From Ilumatobacter sp. (GTDB lineage: Bacteria > Actinomycetota > Acidimicrobiia > Acidimicrobiales > Ilumatobacteraceae): a stretch of 47,231 nucleotides of DNA. Below the pieces are notes generated by a model. That model was not told the origin of the DNA and did not search any database. It saw only the letters and a program-made list of their open reading frames with translations. The translations under genes and the position numbers were made by a program. The stretch lies in assembly GCF_030065885.1 (NCBI RefSeq), contig NZ_JASJCS010000031.1, forward strand, positions 1 to 47,231. Reading direction: 5' to 3'. Shown here piece after piece: positions 15,434-24,359 of this stretch (position 1 is its first letter; every line of letters starts with the position of its first letter).

Positions 15434-17878
15434 TCAGCGCACGCAACCGGTGGCCATCGCGACGACCGGGTCGTCGTCGGCGCACGTGTCGCGGCCACGG
15501 AGGAGTGATTCGGCGAAGAACGACGCACCGGGCGGCGAGTACGACCCGCGGATCGTGACCTCGTAGCCGTCGCCGACGTGGCGCAGGACGGTCACGGTCA
15601 CGCCGTGCACCGTCACCGACTCGCCCACGTCGACGACGTGCTCGAAGCCGTACGGCGCGCCGAGCGCCTGGCGCTGGATGCGCGCCGTGCTCAGCCCGCT
15701 CAGGCCGCCCGTGCGGTCGAGCTGGTCGACCACGTGGATCGCGACGCCCTCCGAGGCGAGGAAGTCGTCGTTGCCGACGGCCGGCTTCGCCTCGACGGTG
15801 AGCAGGCTGAGCGGTTGCGCCGGATCGGGGAGCGCCACCAGTTGCAGGCCGTCGCCGTTCGGCCGTTCGAGCACGTAGTTGGCCGTGCCGGAGGGGTGCG
15901 TGACCATCTGGCCGTCGCCGAGCCAGTCGCTGGCGAGGCGGTTGAACGCGAGCGTGTTGCCCGGGATGCACGGGTAGCTGACGTTGCCGACACGGCACCA
16001 CCCCATCCCGTCGCTCATGACGTCGACCGGATTGTCGTACTCGTCGTCGGGCCCGATGTACGAGTGCGGCCAGTGGAGCGTGTGGCCGATCTCGTGCGCG
16101 ATGACGCCGGGGTTCGGTCGGACCGAGATCGTGGCACCGCCCAGCCAGCTGCCGCGGCTCGATTGGTTCGGTGCCCAGTCGAGGACGGCGACGTCGGGCG
16201 CGCCCGACCCGGTGAAGATCGTGCCCGGCCCGGCGAAGCCGCCGCCGTCGAGCGTGGTGCCGGCGACGAGCACGTTGGTGTACGGGGCACCTGTGAGCTC
16301 GCTGGCTGCGTCGAGGCAGTCGAGGGGATCGCCGTTGCGGCCGACGGAGACGTTGCCGCGGGCGGTGAACACGACGTCGTAGCGGCCACCCGAGAGCTCG
16401 TCGAAGTACGGCTCGAGCTCGGCCTGGGCGAACGCGGCGAAGTCCTGCGACGTCGTCGTGTGCTGCTGCGAGCCGTCGAAGACGTTCGAGTCGACGGGGA
16501 TCTCGCACACGTACACGGCGATGCGGTCGGTGCCGACCGCCCGGTGGAGGTCGGGCCGGCGGACGTGTGCGTTGCGGTACTGGGCTGCCGACGCATCCGC
16601 GGCCCGCGCCGGGCAGCCGGCGTCCGAGCCCGACGGTGCCGGTCCGGTCAACCAGCCGGCGATGTCGACGACGAGGTGGGTGGGGTTGCGGTTGAAGAGG
16701 CAGATGTCGCCGTCCGGTCCGAGCGCGGCGATGACGAGGTTCGCGGTGGTGCGCCCGGCCGTGAAGTTCAGGTTGGACGAGCCCGGCAGCGTCGAGCCCT
16801 GCGGGTGGCTGGTCACGAACCCGGGCAGGCTCGAGCCGGTGCTGGTGACGTTGAGCACGACGGCCGCCGCGTCGGCCGGGATGCCGGCCCGCCCGGCCAC
16901 GTCGAGCTGCAGCGAGGCGCCGTCGGGCTGGATGCCGCCGCCCGCGAACCCGCCGTCGGCGGTCGGCTCGCCGTCTCGGGTGTCGAGCAGGCGGGTCGGT
17001 GCGGGCAGCGGCCGGAAGACGGTGTCGGGCAACACACCGGCGATGTCGACGACGAGATGGACGGGCGCCAACGTGTAGACGCAGACGTCACCGTCGGGGT
17101 CGAGTCTCGTCATCACGGCGTTGGGCGTCGTGAGGCCGGGCGAGTAGTTCACGTTCGATGCGTTCGGGCGTGGTGCATCGCACGGGAACACGGTCAGGAA
17201 GCCGTGGGCGCCGATGTCGGTCGCCGTGACGTTGAGGGCGACGGCGGTCGCGTCGGGCGGGACGCTGCCGCGCCCGGCGACCCGGATCTCGTACGTGGTG
17301 CCTGCGCCACGGCGCCCGGCGCCGACGAACCGACCGTCGACCGTGGCCTCGCCCGGCCGCGTGTCGGCGAGTCGCTCGGGTGCGGCGAGCGCCTCGAACG
17401 TCCCGGCCGGGAACTCGCCCGCGACGTCCGCGATCAGGTGTGACCCCGCGAGCGTGAACAGGCACACCGTGCCGTCGTCGGCCACCCGGGTCAGCACCGC
17501 GGCCGCGACGGTCTGGCCGCCGACGTGGTTGAGGTTCGACGTGTTGGGCTGCGGCTCGTCGCAGGGCCACACGGTGACGAACCCTGCGCCTTCGGGTTGG
17601 TCGACCGTGACGTTGAGCACGACCGAACCGACCGGAGCGGGCAGGCCGGCGCGGCCGGCGACCGCGAGCTGGAGCACCGAGCGGGCCGGCCGCTTGCCGA
17701 TGCCCGAGAGCGCGCCGTCGACGGTCGGGCCACCCGCTCGGGTGTCGAGCAGCCGCTGCGGCGCGGGGAGTGGCTCGTACCCCGCCGCGGCGGCCGCGGG
17801 TTGTGCACCGGGCGACACGAACACCGCCGTCGTCGCTGCGACCAGGGTCGCGCTGACGAGTGCGAGGAGCCGACGCAT
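15434..17878 (-). CDS. Secreted metzincin-like metalloprotease with three LDTR modules
   Basis: 814 residues from the ATG at 17878. A Sec signal (MRRLLALVSATLVAATTAVF ... AAAA) is followed by three tandem modules of about 130 residues, each starting P-x-P-x-R-L-x-DTR, each with VVLNVT and ending HLVVDIAG. These modules are typical of secreted proteins of acidimicrobia. The C-terminal half holds a zinc site H595-E596-x-x-H599 with H605 (HEIGHTLHWPH) and a Met-turn at M621 (VMSDGM), as in metzincins. The position usually held by glycine (602) is histidine. Paired cysteines fit an exported protein. Substrate unknown; the LDTR modules may bind cell wall or other surfaces (inference). Confidence 0.82.
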   Translation of the reverse strand: MRRLLALVSATLVAATTAVFVSPGAQPAAAAAGYEPLPAPQRLLDTRAGGPTVDGALSGIGKRPARSVLQLAVAGRAGLPAPVGSVVLNVTVDQPEGAGFVTVWPCDEPQPNTSNLNHVGGQTVAAAVLTRVADDGTVCLFTLAGSHLIADVAGEFPAGTFEALAAPERLADTRPGEATVDGRFVGAGRRGAGTTYEIRVAGRGSVPPDATAVALNVTATDIGAHGFLTVFPCDAPRPNASNVNYSPGLTTPNAVMTRLDPDGDVCVYTLAPVHLVVDIAGVLPDTVFRPLPAPTRLLDTRDGEPTADGGFAGGGIQPDGASLQLDVAGRAGIPADAAAVVLNVTSTGSSLPGFVTSHPQGSTLPGSSNLNFTAGRTTANLVIAALGPDGDICLFNRNPTHLVVDIAGWLTGPAPSGSDAGCPARAADASAAQYRNAHVRRPDLHRAVGTDRIAVYVCEIPVDSNVFDGSQQHTTTSQDFAAFAQAELEPYFDELSGGRYDVVFTARGNVSVGRNGDPLDCLDAASELTGAPYTNVLVAGTTLDGGGFAGPGTIFTGSGAPDVAVLDWAPNQSSRGSWLGGATISVRPNPGVIAHEIGHTLHWPHSYIGPDDEYDNPVDVMSDGMGWCRVGNVSYPCIPGNTLAFNRLASDWLGDGQMVTHPSGTANYVLERPNGDGLQLVALPDPAQPLSLLTVEAKPAVGNDDFLASEGVAIHVVDQLDRTGGLSGLSTARIQRQALGAPYGFEHVVDVGESVTVHGVTVTVLRHVGDGYEVTIRGSYSPPGASFFAESLLRGRDTCADDDPVVAMATGCVR

Positions 17879-17988
17879 ACGGCTCCTCGTTGTAGCAGCG
17901 CCGACGTGCGACCGCTCCGCGGGACACGAATTCGGCGACGCGCCGGATCGACCACGGAACGCCGTCGTCGATTCGCGAGACTCCGGCG

Positions 17989-18750
17989 ATGGATCCGCTC
18001 GGACTCTTCCGACTCGACGGCCAGGTGGCGGTGGTGACCGGCGCCTCGTCGGGTCTCGGCGCCCGGTTCGCACGGGTACTCCATGCGGCAGGTGCCACGG
18101 TCGTCGCCACCGCCCGACGCGGCGACCGTCTCGAGGCGCTGGCCGGCGATCTGCCCGGCCTCGTCACCCGCGTCGCAGACGTGGGCCTGGCCGGTGATCG
18201 CGAACGCCTCGTCGCCGACACCCTCGCGAACGAGGGGGCGATCGACGTGCTCGTCAACAACGCCGGCGTCTCGTTCACGGTCGGCATCGAACACGAGACG
18301 CTCGAGCAGTTCGAGCAGGCCATGCAGGTCAACACGACCGCGGTCTGGCACCTCACGAAGCTGGTCGTGCCGCACATGGTCGGGCGTGGTGCCGGCGCGA
18401 TCGTCAACGTCGCGTCGATGCTCGGCCACGTCGGCTCGGCGCCGATCAAGCAGGCCAACTACTGCGCGAGCAAGGGGGCGGTCGTCAACATGACCCGTGA
18501 GCTCGCGCTCCAGCTCGGACGCAAGGGCGTGCGCGTCAACGCACTCTGCCCCGGCTACTTCCCGTCGGAGATGACCGAGAACATGGTCGGCGACGAGGGC
18601 AGCGAGCAGTACATCCGCACGTACTCGGCGATCCCGCGGATGGGCGAGGAGCACGAGCTCGACGGCGCCCTGCTGTTGCTCGCGAGCCGCGCCGGCTCGT
18701 ACATCACCGGCCAGTCGCTGCTCGTCGACGGCGGCTTCACCGCCCGCTGA
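17989..18750 (+). CDS. Short-chain dehydrogenase/reductase
   Basis: 253 residues, a classical SDR. The NAD(P) motif TGASSGLG is at 17-24, the NNAG motif at 90-93, the catalytic serine in NVASM, and Y158-x-x-x-K162 (YCASK). The C-terminus LLVDGGFTAR is typical of FabG-like enzymes. The likely reaction is oxidation or reduction of a hydroxyl/keto group, substrate unknown. Divergent from the protease gene across 110 bases; followed by repeat family B. Confidence 0.93.
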   Translation: MDPLGLFRLDGQVAVVTGASSGLGARFARVLHAAGATVVATARRGDRLEALAGDLPGLVTRVADVGLAGDRERLVADTLANEGAIDVLVNNAGVSFTVGIEHETLEQFEQAMQVNTTAVWHLTKLVVPHMVGRGAGAIVNVASMLGHVGSAPIKQANYCASKGAVVNMTRELALQLGRKGVRVNALCPGYFPSEMTENMVGDEGSEQYIRTYSAIPRMGEEHELDGALLLLASRAGSYITGQSLLVDGGFTAR

Positions 18751-18838
18751 GGCAACGACCGGGCTCCAACCGTGCCGGGAGGGCGTTGATCTCGCCGGTC
18801 GACCGCGTCGGAGCCCGGTCGCGACCGGCGACGCCTGG

Positions 18839-18961
18839 CCGACCGCGCGGCTCGACGGTGGTGGGTGAGCGTCGAAGCGGCGGCGCTGTTGCGCCGCTTG
18901 CGGAGGCGGTGAGCTCGGTAGGCGCAGTCGGTCCGGCTTGGCCGGCCGGCGAAGCCCGTTC
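18839..18961 (+). repeat. Dispersed structured repeat family B, copy 1
   Basis: About 123 bases matching, with gaps, the reverse complement of 24175-24313. The GAGCTCGG, CGGCTTGGCCGG and CGGCGAAGCCCG blocks are nearly identical. The hairpin at 18880-18897 (GCGGCGC-TGTT-GCGCCGC) occupies the place of a different perfect hairpin in copy 2. It lies between the SDR gene and the MoxR gene. The 260-base gap holds nothing else recognisable. Confidence 0.8.
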
Positions 18962-19011
18962 GAGAACGGTCGATTCAAGCCGACAGGCGCCGATCCCGAT
19001 GATCTGACAGC

Positions 19012-20010
19012 ATGAGTGCCGGTATGGACGTCTCCCTGCAGCCCGCCGCGGTCGAACGCGGGTCCGATGCGGTCGCCGCCGGGCAGACCGCCGACACAGC
19101 GGCGCGCATCACCGGCTCGGTCGGCGGCGTGCTCGCCGGTCGCACCGAGGCGATCGAGACCGCCGTTGCGTGCCTGCTGTCGGGCGGGCACCTGTTGATC
19201 GAGGACATCCCGGGTGTCGGCAAGACGCTGCTGGCGCAGGCGTTGGCGGCGTCGGTCGGCGGGTCGTTCCATCGCATCCAGGGCACGCCCGACCTCCTGC
19301 CCGGTGACGTGACCGGCACGATGTTGCCCGCCGGCGACGGGTTCGAGCTGCGCTTCCGCCCCGGTCCGATCTTCTCGAACATCGTCGTCTTCGACGAGCT
19401 CAACCGCGCCAACCCACGAACGCAGTCGGCGCTGCTCGAGGCCACCGAGGAGGCCGCGGTCACCGTCGACGGCGCCACCCGCGAGCTGCCCGCACCGTTC
19501 CTCCTGATCGCCACGCAGAACCCCGTCGAGATGACCGGCACCTACCCCCTCGGCGAGGGCGCACTCGACCGGTTCGCCGCGGTCGTGACACCCGGAAGGG
19601 CGGCAGCCGACGACGAGGTCGACGTGCTGACCGGCCGCCGCGGCCGCACCGTGCTCCAGGCCGTCGAACCCGTCACCGACATCGGCGACCTCCTCGCAGC
19701 GCGCCGTGTGGTCGCCGATGTCTACGTGGCCGACCAGATCGCCCGCTACGTCGTCGCCCTGCTCGAGGCGACCCGCCAGCATCCGCGCGTGCGCCTCGGC
19801 GCATCGACGCGCGGCGGTGTCGCACTCGTCGGTCTCGCCAAGGCGCGTGCGGCGATGGCCGGCCGCCACTACGTGGTGCCCGACGACGTGGTGCGCGTCA
19901 CCGAGTCGGCGTTGTCGCACCGCGTGATCGTCAACGACGCCGGGTCGGTCGGCGCCGGCCGCGACATCGTCGCCGAGTGCCTCGACCGGGTACCCGCGCC
20001 GACCGCATGA
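19012..20010 (+). CDS. MoxR-type AAA+ ATPase
   Basis: 332 residues. Walker A is in EDIPGVGKTLLAQ (about 64-76), Walker B in IVVFDELNRANPRTQSALLEA, sensor 1 in FLLIATQNPVE, followed by the MoxR-specific GTYPLGEGALDRF. MoxR ATPases act as chaperones, often for metal insertion or complex assembly, and are usually encoded with DUF58 and transglutaminase proteins, as here. The stop overlaps the ATG of the DUF58-transglutaminase gene. Confidence 0.94.
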   Translation: MSAGMDVSLQPAAVERGSDAVAAGQTADTAARITGSVGGVLAGRTEAIETAVACLLSGGHLLIEDIPGVGKTLLAQALAASVGGSFHRIQGTPDLLPGDVTGTMLPAGDGFELRFRPGPIFSNIVVFDELNRANPRTQSALLEATEEAAVTVDGATRELPAPFLLIATQNPVEMTGTYPLGEGALDRFAAVVTPGRAAADDEVDVLTGRRGRTVLQAVEPVTDIGDLLAARRVVADVYVADQIARYVVALLEATRQHPRVRLGASTRGGVALVGLAKARAAMAGRHYVVPDDVVRVTESALSHRVIVNDAGSVGAGRDIVAECLDRVPAPTA

Positions 20011-22964
20011 TCCGTCCTGTCGGGGTCTCGGCAGGCGGCCTCGGTCTGGCCGTCTCGTGGCTTGGCGGGTTCGCCATCGTCCGGATGACCGGCTCGACGC
20101 CGGTCGCGATCGTGCTCGCAGCGGGGTTGATCGCCTTCCTCGGCGCAGCCGTGGTCGGCGCGTTCGGCCTGCGCCACGTCTCGATCGGGCGCGTCTCGCT
20201 CCCCGACCTGTCGACGCAGGGCGACGAGGTCCCGATCGCGGTCGAGGTCGAGGCGCCGAGGCCCGTGTGGATCGTCGTGCGGCACGGCTCGGCGAAGGTC
20301 GCCTCGGGGTGGGCCGGCACGCACGGCTTCCGGGGGCCCGCATCGTTCCCACGACGTGCGGTGGTCACCTCGCTTCGCATCGATGTCCGCTCGGCGGGCA
20401 CGTCGGGACTGGTCTGGTGGCGGCGGCGCTTCGAGGTCGACGTCGACGAGCACCTGGTCGCGCCCGAGCCCGCCGACGGGTCCGTGCCGGTCGAGCGGCG
20501 TTCGCTCTACGGCCGGGGCGAGCTCTCGGGGGCCGCCGGCGCGGTCGCCGGGCAGATCGACGGTGTCCGCCCATGGCGTGAAGGGGACAGCGAGCGGCAC
20601 GTGCACTGGGCCTCGTCGATGCGGGCCGGCGAGCTCGTCGTCCACGACCGTCGACGCGACGTCGATCAGGAGTGGGTCGTCGAGGCCACGCACGGTCGAC
20701 CCGAGCCCGACGCCGAGGCGGCCGCTGTGCTCGCCAAGCTCGAACAGGTGCTGCGAGCCGGCGGCGACGTGAAGGTTGCGATCGGCGACGGCCGGCCCGA
20801 ACCGATCGCGAGCGTCGACGACGCCGCTCGGTGGGCGGCGCGGGCCGATCTCGGTCCCCGGCCGGCCCGACGCCGGACGCTGCGCGAGATCCGGTGGCGG
20901 ACCGAACCCGAGACGTCGGCGTCGCTGTCCGCCCGCTGGTGGGCCGCCGGCGCGACAGCCGTCTCGATCGCGATGCTCTCGCTCACGCTCGAGCTCGGTC
21001 TCGTCGTGACCGTGCTCGGGCTCGCCGGGATCGCGGCCGGCGCCCTGGTCTCGGGCCGAGTGCTGGTGTCGGGCGAACCGGCGTCGCTGACGTTGCGATC
21101 GTTCGTCGCCGTCGGTGCGCTCGTGGCGTTCGTGATGGTGCTGGCTGCCGGCGGCCGGCTCGAAGGTCTGCTCGACGTCCTGCGCGGCCCACTCCCGATG
21201 CTGCTGGTGATCCTGATCGGGCTCCACGGCTTCGAATGCCACGACCGGCGCACCATCCGCGTGTCGCTCGGCATCTCCGGTGTGGTGATGATGTACGCCT
21301 CCGGCTTCCGGGTCGACGACTCGATCATCTGGTGGCTGCTGGCCTGGGCCCTGTGCTTCGGCGTCTCGATGGCCAAGCTGGCCGGTCCGACGGCGCGGAT
21401 GCCGCTGACCCGAGCGAAGACCGCATGGCCGACGCGGGCGGCATCGATCGGCGTCGGCGCCGTTGCCACGGTCGGGCTGCTCGCGATCGTGCCCGTGCCG
21501 CGCGGCCCCGCCCATCTCACCCTGCCGACGTTCATCGATCCGATCCGAGACGTCACGACTCCGGGCGCGATCGTCGGCCCCGACGGCGACGTGCGCGACC
21601 AGGACTTCGACGCCGGTTCCGACACCGACGGCCTGCGTGCACCGCCCGGGCAGGCCGGCGGATACACCGGCTTCGCGCAATCGATGGACACGTCGGTGCG
21701 CGGCGATCTCGGCGACGAGATCGTCATGCGAGTGCGGGCGCCCGAGCCCGACTTCTGGCGCGGGCAGACCTTCGGCCGATTCGACGGACGCCGGTGGTAC
21801 GCCGACGAACGCATCGGCAGGCCTCGGCGGGGCCCCAACATCGATGTCGCTCCGACGCTCGGCGACCGGCCCGACCCGGACGCGGTCGACGTCGAGCGCT
21901 TCGTGCAGACCTACTACGTCGAGGCCGACATGCCGAACGTCGTGTTCCATGCGAACCGCCCGGTCCAGGTGATCATCGACGCCGACGTCTGGACGCGCGA
22001 GGACGGCGCGATCCGGGCGTCGACCGTGCTGGGGGAGGGGTCGGTGTACACGGTCGTCTCCGCCAAGAACCGCGTCGATGCAGCGAGCCTTCGTGGGCAA
22101 GGCCTCGTCGGCGATCGGCTGACGCAGCTCGGGCGTGAGGTCTTCGCCCAGTACCTCGAGGTGCCCGAGTCGACGTCGCCGGCGACGATCGCACTCGCCG
22201 ACGAGCTCGCTCGCGACCGGACGTCGACGTACGACGTCGTGCTCGCCTACGAGGCGTGGATGAACCGCAACGTCGAGTACGACCTCGATGCGCCCCTGCC
22301 CGACCCCGGGGAGGACGCCGTGCACGACTTCCTGTTCGACACGCAGCTCGGCTTCTGCGAACAGATCGCCTCGTCCCTCACGATCATGCTGCGCACCCAG
22401 GGTGTGCCGGCCCGCCTCGCCACCGGCTACGTCTCGGGGACCCGCGACCGCGTGGCGGGTGTGTTCGAGGTCCGTGCCAGCGATGCGCATGCGTGGGTCG
22501 AGGTGTGGTTCCCCGAGACGGGGTGGCAGGCGTTCGATCCGACCGCCGCCGTGCCGCTGGCAGCCGACGCCGAGATCGACTCGGTGGGCGCCGACCTGAT
22601 CGAGGGTGCTGCCGGCTACGTCGGCGACAACACGACGACGCTGGCGCTGATCGCAGCACTCGGCGTCGCCGGCGTCGGCTCGCTCCGCGTGGTGCAGGTC
22701 GTCCGGCACCGACGCCGTCGCGGACGATGGGGGCTGCTCCAGGACCGCTTCGCGGCGGTCGCGACGGAATCCGGCGCCTCGGCCGGCGTGCCGAATCCGC
22801 AGCTCGCAGCGATCTGGAAGCAAACCGACGACGCCCGAGTCGCACGCGAGGTCGCCGAGCGCCTCGACCGCGTCGCGTTCGACCCGACGTTCGATGACGC
22901 CGACGATCATGCATACGACGAGACGCGCAAACTCGTCGGGATGCTGAGCGCACTCGACCAGTAG
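20007..22964 (+). CDS. DUF58-transglutaminase fusion membrane protein
   Basis: 985 residues from the ATG at 20007. Residues 1-55 form two membrane helices. The DUF58 motif is at about 187-213 (GVRPWREGDSERHVHW ... ELVVHD). Several membrane helices span about 310-500. An extracytoplasmic transglutaminase-like domain carries the triad C784 (LGFCEQ), H828 (SDAHAWVEV) and D844 (AFDPTA). A further membrane helix at about 885-905 precedes a cytoplasmic tail of about 80 residues. The MoxR-DUF58-TgpA trio is normally three genes; here DUF58 and transglutaminase are one chain. A role in envelope remodelling with the MoxR ATPase is likely (inference). Confidence 0.88.
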   Translation: MIRPVGVSAGGLGLAVSWLGGFAIVRMTGSTPVAIVLAAGLIAFLGAAVVGAFGLRHVSIGRVSLPDLSTQGDEVPIAVEVEAPRPVWIVVRHGSAKVASGWAGTHGFRGPASFPRRAVVTSLRIDVRSAGTSGLVWWRRRFEVDVDEHLVAPEPADGSVPVERRSLYGRGELSGAAGAVAGQIDGVRPWREGDSERHVHWASSMRAGELVVHDRRRDVDQEWVVEATHGRPEPDAEAAAVLAKLEQVLRAGGDVKVAIGDGRPEPIASVDDAARWAARADLGPRPARRRTLREIRWRTEPETSASLSARWWAAGATAVSIAMLSLTLELGLVVTVLGLAGIAAGALVSGRVLVSGEPASLTLRSFVAVGALVAFVMVLAAGGRLEGLLDVLRGPLPMLLVILIGLHGFECHDRRTIRVSLGISGVVMMYASGFRVDDSIIWWLLAWALCFGVSMAKLAGPTARMPLTRAKTAWPTRAASIGVGAVATVGLLAIVPVPRGPAHLTLPTFIDPIRDVTTPGAIVGPDGDVRDQDFDAGSDTDGLRAPPGQAGGYTGFAQSMDTSVRGDLGDEIVMRVRAPEPDFWRGQTFGRFDGRRWYADERIGRPRRGPNIDVAPTLGDRPDPDAVDVERFVQTYYVEADMPNVVFHANRPVQVIIDADVWTREDGAIRASTVLGEGSVYTVVSAKNRVDAASLRGQGLVGDRLTQLGREVFAQYLEVPESTSPATIALADELARDRTSTYDVVLAYEAWMNRNVEYDLDAPLPDPGEDAVHDFLFDTQLGFCEQIASSLTIMLRTQGVPARLATGYVSGTRDRVAGVFEVRASDAHAWVEVWFPETGWQAFDPTAAVPLAADAEIDSVGADLIEGAAGYVGDNTTTLALIAALGVAGVGSLRVVQVVRHRRRRGRWGLLQDRFAAVATESGASAGVPNPQLAAIWKQTDDARVAREVAERLDRVAFDPTFDDADDHAYDETRKLVGMLSALDQ

Positions 22965-22973
22965 CCTCGCCGC

Positions 22974-24173
22974 GTGCCTCGATCACGCGTCCTCACGTTC
23001 GGGCTGATGACCGGCCTGCTGGCGTCGGGATACGGCGTGATGTTCACGGTGCTCGACGACTTCCGTGACGAATACGGCATCGAGGCCTACTGGCTCGGCC
23101 TGATCGTCGGGCTCGGCTTCCTCTCGGCGTTCCTCGCGCAGATCTTCCTCGCGCCGATCGCCGACCGCGGCCGCGCCCGGCAGCTCGTCGTCGTCGGGCT
23201 CCTGCTCAACACGGCCGGGCTGCTGGTCATGGCGGCGGGCGAGACGCTGATCCCTCTGCTCGCCGGCCGGTTCGTGTCGGGGATCGGGATCGGCATGGCG
23301 TTCCCCGCGATCCGTCGCATCGTCATCAACGCGGATCCCGCGAACCTCGGCAGCAACGTCGGCCTGCTGCTCGCAGCCGACGTGGCGGGCTTCGCCACCG
23401 GCCCGGTCGTGTCCGCGATCCTCGTCCCCGCGTTCGGCATCCCCGCGCCGTTCATCGTGATCGCCGCGCTGAGCGTCGTGTGCCTACCGGTCGTGTTCAT
23501 CGTCCCGATCGTCGAGGCCGACGTCCCACCGACCTCCCGATTCGCGTTCGACCTGCTGCGGAGCCGCCCGATGGTCGCTGCCCTGATGATGGGGTCGGCG
23601 GTGTTCCTGATGATCGGCACGTTCGACGCGCTGTGGGTGATCGTGCTCGACGACCTCGACGCGAGCGAGTTCGTCGCCAACGTCGGCATCTCGATCTTCG
23701 CCCTGCCGCTGATCTTCCTCGGGTCGTACGGCGGCCGGCTCGCACAGCGGATCGGCCCGTTCCGCTGGGGGCCGTTCGGCCTGGTGCTCGGCGCCGTCTT
23801 CATGTTCCTGTACGGGGTGCTGCCGGCGGCATGGGCGATGCTGACGGTCGGGACGGTGCATGCCGTGTTCGACGGGCTCACCGTGTCGAGCACCGGCGTC
23901 GCCGTCGGGATCTCGGCGCCGCCCGACCGCCAGGCGGGCGCGCAGGGGATGCTCGGCGCGGCCGAGACGCTCTCGGGCGGCGTCACCGCCGTGCTCGCCG
24001 GGGTGCTCTACTCGGTGGGCGGGCGGACGCTCGCCTACACGGTCTGCGCGGTCATCATGGTCGGCCTGGCCGTCGGCGCGTACGCGATGGCCGGCGAGCA
24101 GTACCGGTCACGGACCGGCGGCACCCGGCCGATCGACCCCGATCCCGCCACCGCCGTGACCGGCCACGCGTGA
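22974..24173 (+). CDS. Major facilitator superfamily transporter
   Basis: 399 residues with about 12 membrane helices. The MFS signature between helices 2 and 3 reads APIADRGRARQLVVVGLL, and there is a second-half pseudo-repeat (GGRLAQRIGPFRWG). No large soluble domain, so a secondary transporter; substrate and direction are not readable, though the style resembles drug or metabolite exporters. GTG start at 22974, 9 bases after the fusion gene, so it is probably in the MoxR operon. Confidence 0.88.
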   Translation: MPRSRVLTFGLMTGLLASGYGVMFTVLDDFRDEYGIEAYWLGLIVGLGFLSAFLAQIFLAPIADRGRARQLVVVGLLLNTAGLLVMAAGETLIPLLAGRFVSGIGIGMAFPAIRRIVINADPANLGSNVGLLLAADVAGFATGPVVSAILVPAFGIPAPFIVIAALSVVCLPVVFIVPIVEADVPPTSRFAFDLLRSRPMVAALMMGSAVFLMIGTFDALWVIVLDDLDASEFVANVGISIFALPLIFLGSYGGRLAQRIGPFRWGPFGLVLGAVFMFLYGVLPAAWAMLTVGTVHAVFDGLTVSSTGVAVGISAPPDRQAGAQGMLGAAETLSGGVTAVLAGVLYSVGGRTLAYTVCAVIMVGLAVGAYAMAGEQYRSRTGGTRPIDPDPATAVTGHA

Positions 24174-24174
24174 T

Positions 24175-24313
24175 GATCGGGCTTCGCCGACCGGCCAAGC
24201 CGGCTCGGCTTCGCCTGCCGAGCTCGCCGCCTCCGCGATGGCGCTTCGCGCCATGCTTCGACACTGCGAGCCGTTCGGGCTCGGCCCACCTCCGCCGTGC
24301 GACGCGGCCGACC
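24175..24313 (-). repeat. Dispersed structured repeat family B, copy 2
   Basis: Starts 2 bases after the MFS stop codon, inverted relative to copy 1. Contains a perfect hairpin at 24238-24254 (ATGGCGC-TTC-GCGCCAT) and a second stem GAGCC-GTTCG-GGCTC that copy 1 lacks. It sits between convergent genes, so it could serve as a bidirectional terminator. Bases 24314-24359 hold nothing else. Confidence 0.8.
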
Positions 24314-24359
24314 GGCGAGACGGGCGCCTCACGACGGGGCGGCACGCACGGCCGCGAAC

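Noticed and set aside
15578..17443. A 621-residue open frame antisense to the secreted protease
   Set aside because: It is the reverse complement of the LDTR-protease gene, has V/R/D-biased composition and no motif; the protease strand has a signal peptide, repeats and a zinc site.
19869..22910. A 1013-residue antisense open frame over the DUF58-transglutaminase gene
   Set aside because: Low-complexity R/H/D-rich translation; the opposite strand has conserved motifs and a coupled start.
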